Below, piece after piece: positions 59,901-64,000 of a stretch of DNA of 64,000 nucleotides. The notes under the pieces were generated by a model. The model was not told the origin of the DNA. It ran no database searches and worked only from the letters and a program-made list of their open reading frames with translations. How positions within the stretch are numbered: position 1 is the first letter of the stretch; each line of letters begins with the position of its first letter. This DNA is from Malania oleifera (Eukaryota; Streptophyta; Magnoliopsida; Santalales; Ximeniaceae): positions 57,943,457 through 58,007,456 of the forward strand of contig NC_080420.1 in NCBI RefSeq assembly GCF_029873635.1, in the 5' to 3' direction. Made by a program: the position numbers and the translations under genes.

Positions 59901-59912
59901 GATATTAGAGCA
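59901..59912 (+). other. Copia-D primer-binding site
   Basis: TGATATTAGAGC differs by two positions from TGGTATCAGAGC and lies immediately after the LTR end. The leader between here and the solo LTR at 60561 has no clear reading frame. Confidence 0.7.
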
Positions 59913-60560
59913 CCAAACCTATCTAAGCCTGATTAATCTAAGTCGTATTCATTTCTCTTCCTTTCTTCCTTTCTCCCCCATGCCAATTCTTAAAATAAAG
60001 ATCTTTTCTCTGGTTTGAGATTTGTTTAGGATTTCATCTCCTCCTCTCTGCTATGAGCGACTCTTATGGGTATTGTTTGGCTTGTGGTAGTTTGTTGATG
60101 TAAAGACTAAAGACAATTACATACTGTCTCTTGTAAATTGTTGTTGCTGTTTTGATGCTTCTTCTGATTGGTTGTCAAGTGAAGATTCTGTAATGATGTT
60201 GTGTGTGTATATGATAATCTAGCCATGCTTGCAAATGCTTCTAGCTACTACTAGATTGTTTATTGAGTGTCTGCATGCCTGCTTAAGTACTTGCAGTTAT
60301 TTGATGTGTATTATGTGGTCAAAGCGAACCTTGCAGAGGCTATTTATATCTGTGATTCCTCCTAGAATGCTGAATTCTGTAGTCTTGGCTGCCTTTTGAA
60401 CTTCTCAACCTTTGAAGTTAGAGTGCTGCTTTGTGTTAGTGTGTGCTGCCTAATTTGCATTGTTGCTGTGTTTTTAATTCTTTGTATTGGTGTGTACCGT
60501 CTATATTGAGGGGTGGATTTTTTTGTCCTCTACAAAGAAAGCTTTCCTGATATTGTTTAC

Positions 60561-62891
60561 TGAAATTAGGATAGCTTCCCAAGAGGGGGTGAGGGGTGAA
60601 TTGGCTTTTAAAACTTTTGTTTTAGTTCTTTTTAAAGTCCTTAACTTCTTTTAATATTTAACCAATTCTTTTACTTTATCTATTTTGTCAATCAAATAAG
60701 AACTCGATTTCTTTTAAACAATCAACAAGACAACTAATAAAACATTCAATCTTCAACCACACAAATAATTAAACCAGTAAAGCCAATCAATCACAATGCT
60801 CAAACCAACAACCAATTTGTTTGCCAAATATAAGTTTACTGCAGCACTATTAGATTGATGTAAGATTCAAGATTTAGATCTCTTGGAATATAAACGCTAT
60901 TAAATTAATCTCAAGTTTTATACCATTCAATCACAATCAATATAATATATGTAACTTTCAACTTTTGATGTTTTCAGCCCTGTGGTGAATATGAGTTTGA
61001 ACAAAGCCCTGTATATATGAAATTTCTTCTTCAATATAAAATCCAATTACTCTTTCCATACTTCAGAATTCAAATAAACTCTTAAGTTTATTTACCTTTG
61101 GGATGTTTAGCGAAGTAACGTACTCCCGTATGGTTTCTGCAAAGAATGGTTCAACCAACGTACTCCCTCTCGGTTTCCACAACCAAAATCAAAATTAAAC
61201 TTAAAGTTTACTTGATTTCCAAATATACGTAGTTTATATGATTTTTAAATTTAAACCATCCACACAATTGAAATAAGTACTGAAAAATAAGAGTAAGGGA
61301 AAGAGAGAGTGAGACTGGGATTTTTACGAGGTTCGGCTTCAACATAGCCTACGTCCTTGCCTTTGGCAAAACCATCAAAGAATTCACTAAACCTGTTCCG
61401 TTAACGGGTGGAACAAACCTTTACATACTCCTTTGTTAAGGCTAGAGCTCGCCTTCTCCAAGCGATATCCCCTCACTCAGTCACTCCTTCAAATAGGCTA
61501 GAGCCCGCCTTTCTAAGCAATATCCCCTTACTTAGCCAACAATCCAAACAATCCTTGGATTCGTCAATCTACAAGATAAAAATAAAATAGATGTGTACAA
61601 AGAGCTTGCTCCTCAAGGAGCTGATTAGTACAATTTACAAACTAGTATACTTCAAAGTAAATAACAATATGGAATTTTAACTTGAAGCTCGAGGAAGTAT
61701 ATCACCGATTAATTCTTTCAATGATTGAAAGATTTAGACTTTGTGGCACAATTCCGTTGGAAGAAGATCAGTAAAAGCTCAGTTGAATTCGTACACAAGG
61801 TATGAGCAAGAGAGCCTTTCAATGAAGAGAGCACTTGAGAGAGTTTGATGGCTGATTTTGATTCTTGGTTCTTGGTTCTTAATTTTAATGATCTTTGAGG
61901 CTTATTTATAGACTTTAAAGAGTATGTTACTTGATCCTCAAGTGACTTGGAGTATCCCCCAAGTTTTCATTACATTTAGATTTAAAAAACTAATTTTTAG
62001 AATTTTCCCGTTGGAGGCCAAATTTTAAATTTCCGTAGGGTCAGTTGGCTGACCAGGCGGCTGGGAGGGTGTTTATGCAGGGTCAGCCGACTAGACAGGT
62101 GATTGGGTGCATTTTGTCTCCCAAATTTTAGTTTTATTAATTGGTCATTCAGCTGATTGAACACAGTTCATTTTGGTCAGCCGACTGACTAGACCAGATT
62201 ACTGTGTTGCTGACAGCTTTGACCCTTTTTCAGTAATTTGATCATAACTTTCTCCATATAGCTACAAATTTAACGTTCTTGGTGTCAAAAGAAAGCTAAG
62301 AGAAAATCCTACAACTTTCATGTTGAACACTTTTTAAAATAATGAGTTTTGGATAGAGAAATATGCTCATCAATATGGATGTAGAAAAATTAACAGATTG
62401 GAAAAATCCCACTTAATTGCTTTTCATTCAAAAAACAGTTTTAACCTTTTTGAAACAACTTCTGACCTTATAAAAATATTTTCCAAGTATGTTAAAAGGT
62501 ATTTAGGTCCAAGTAATTAATCCTAAGAGCTTTATGCATCAATATTGAATTTACTTGAAGTACTTACATGAAATTTCCTTAAGATTCCAAATCCTTCATC
62601 TCTTGAAGTCTTCATGTATGTCCATGCTTTGGGTCCATCATTTCTTCAACTTTCATATCAAGTTCATCCTCTCATAGACATCAAGCTTTAATATATCATC
62701 CATTCCTTTAATTATTCTTTAAGCTTCATATGATCATGTTCCTTTGAAATATAAGCTTCAATTTAATCCTTGTGAGTACTTGACTTTGCTTTCACATATG
62801 CAAGATCTGAAATATCATCACTCATCAAATATGTTAAGTTCCACTTGTTTGTTAGCATCAAAATAGGATGTTAAGCCTTGTAAGGCCAACA
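60561..62891 (-). mobile_element. Solo LTR of SIRE-like Copia (family B), minus orientation
   Basis: TTTAC at 60556-60560 and 62892-62896 is a perfect 5-bp target duplication. On the minus strand the LTR starts TGTTGGCCTTACAAGGCTTA and ends CCTAATTTCA. It shares the GGACGTAGGCTATGTTGAAG-like block (about 61345) and two GGCGGGCTCTAGCC-type units with the plus-oriented LTR at 3373-4950. Length 2331 bp, no coding content. It lies between the primer-binding site and gag of Copia-D. Confidence 0.92.
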
Positions 62892-62899
62892 TTTACGTT

Positions 62900-63580
62900 C
62901 AAATCGCTGCAATCAAACTGATTGGGTCCTCCAACTATTTATTTAATTTTTGGTTCTCAAGCAATGCGGGTGTAAATTAACCAAAAAGTGAAGCATAAGT
63001 ATTTGTTTCATTCTGTTCCATCTTTAGACTCTTAAGGATCATGAAGATTGGGTGAAAGAGAATGACGCTGCTTGTGTGGTTGCGGAATAACATGGATTTA
63101 TGAATTGCTGCAAAAGTGATGTATCATTGAACAACCAAAGTTGTATGGATGATCTTTGTGAGAATGTTTGACAAAATAAAAACCAAACTCATGTTTTTGA
63201 CCTGTATGAGAAGATTTTCAAATATGAGCATGAAGGTAGGTCCATTAGTGAGTATTATAGCACTCTCAAGGATATGTAGGAGGAACCCAATATCAATTAA
63301 CCAATTAGTTCTGATGTTGAGATGATTAAGAGGAAATGAGGAGAGTTTTTGGCTGCCAATTTTTGTTTGGGTTGACCAATCCATCCATGAGAGATTCTTG
63401 CCAATGAATCCATACCGTCTAGAATCCAACATATCACCAAACAGGACTCTAGTCTGCTTCTCAAGCTCTTTCTTGTGATTGTTGAACCGTGGTTAGCAAC
63501 TTAGTGTAGTGTTTCATGAGAGGACAACGCACATTGAGATTGATTGCCACTTTGTGAGGGAATGCTATGTTTAAGGTTGT
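62900..63580 (+). pseudogene. Copia-D gag (UBN2-type) pseudogene
   Basis: Plus-strand translation gives AIKLIGSSNYL, DWVKENDAACVVAE, then QTHVFDLYEKIFKYEHEGRS followed by ISEYYSTLKDM*EEPNIN and QHITKQDSS. This is the gag domain of short-LTR Copia elements (x-x-V-Y-D-L-Y ... G-R-S-V-x-E-Y-Y-x-x-L-K). Five or more stops and frameshifts interrupt it. No protease, integrase or RT follows before the 3' LTR, so the element is a deletion derivative. Confidence 0.8.
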
Positions 63581-63636
63581 GAGGACTTAACACATCAGGG
63601 TTTGATGATATCTATGCACCTCCTGCTTGAGTGGAA

Positions 63637-63885
63637 TGTTTGAAGATATTAAAATAATATGCTATTTTCGTAATTAGGTGGTGCGAGCTGCGCTACTTTT
63701 GTATCTCACATCCTATTAATATATAAAGAAGGCAAATTTGGAGTTGTAGGTAAGCTCCAAAGGCCGGCTGGAGGGACTTGTCCCTCTAATCTCCTCATCT
63801 TTTCTCCCTCTATTTTGCTCTCTTACCCTAGGTCTGTATTTTCTTTTGAAACTTGAATTTGTTGCACATTTTCAAATCTGCAACA
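63637..63885 (+). mobile_element. Copia-D 3' LTR
   Basis: Begins TGTTTGAAGATATTAAAA after a polypurine-like GCTTGAGTGGAA and ends CAAATCTGCAACA. It shares the CCCTCTAATCTC...ACCCTAGG-like block with 59706-59900. The following 63886-64000 shows nothing recognised. Confidence 0.75.
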
Positions 63886-64000
63886 AATTTTATTTTTTGT
63901 TTCCTTTTCATTATATCGACAACGGTATACGAATAATAAATCTGGTTAGAATGGGCCAAGTGTTCTATAGGTTTATTATTTGTTTAGAGAAAATATGTTA

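Noticed and set aside
63124..63432. 102-codon minus-strand frame
   Set aside because: It is the shadow of the Copia-D gag pseudogene, which reads on the plus strand with clear family motifs.

Overview
This is a window of a large, AT-rich, repeat-dominated seed-plant nuclear genome, probably a eudicot. Four things point to this: long-LTR Copia (SIRE/Maximus-like) and Gypsy elements, CACTA transposons with TNP2 transposase, an Au-type SINE, and the first coding exon of plant RNA-dependent RNA polymerase 1 (RDR1). I cannot name the species. No bacterial gene layout, CRISPR array, rRNA or tRNA gene was seen.

Layout. 1-4950: decayed SIRE-like Copia material (gag fragment, an LTR, a near full-length gag with stop codons, a second LTR). 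4951-8196: a minus-strand CACTA element (CACTA-a) with the TNP2 N-terminus, subterminal repeats and a TIR ending at 8196. It sits inside the TNP2 pseudogene of a second minus-strand CACTA (CACTA-b, 8197-10733 and 22756-23842). CACTA-b is split by Gypsy-1 (10734-22755, 5-bp target duplication AAAGT). The 3' LTR of Gypsy-1 carries a roughly 200-bp piece of plastid ycf2 and a 2.25-kb solo LTR. 23886-38025: a 5'-truncated LINE with a 12-bp target duplication, split by Gypsy-2 (24825-37985, minus, TSD TACTT). Gypsy-2 is itself interrupted by a solo LTR in its gag zinc knuckle and by a hAT deletion derivative in its 5' LTR. 38038-40385: AT-rich spacer, then a C/T-rich leader-like stretch with a 130-bp tandem duplication.

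40385-55160 is a direct duplication of a roughly 7-kb unit holding a fold-back element, a Copia remnant and unrecognised coding-like remnants. The two copies are almost identical over 2.0 kb (45125-47133 and 52836-54842). The 5.7 kb between these blocks (47134-52835) differs by very many small, mostly single-base insertions. I read that block as unpolished long-read sequence bridging two contig ends rather than as biology.

55160-64000: a 220-bp tandem duplication, a hAT-like MITE, an Au-like SINE, RDR1 exon 1 (57658-58173, plus strand) and its first intron. That intron holds another 8-bp-TSD MITE and a Copia element with a 2.33-kb solo LTR inserted in it. RDR1 is the only intact-looking host gene and its remaining exons are not in the window. 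I found no undescribed multi-gene system. The main interest is the readable insertion order, the plastid fragment in an LTR, the LTR palindromes and the suspicious duplication.
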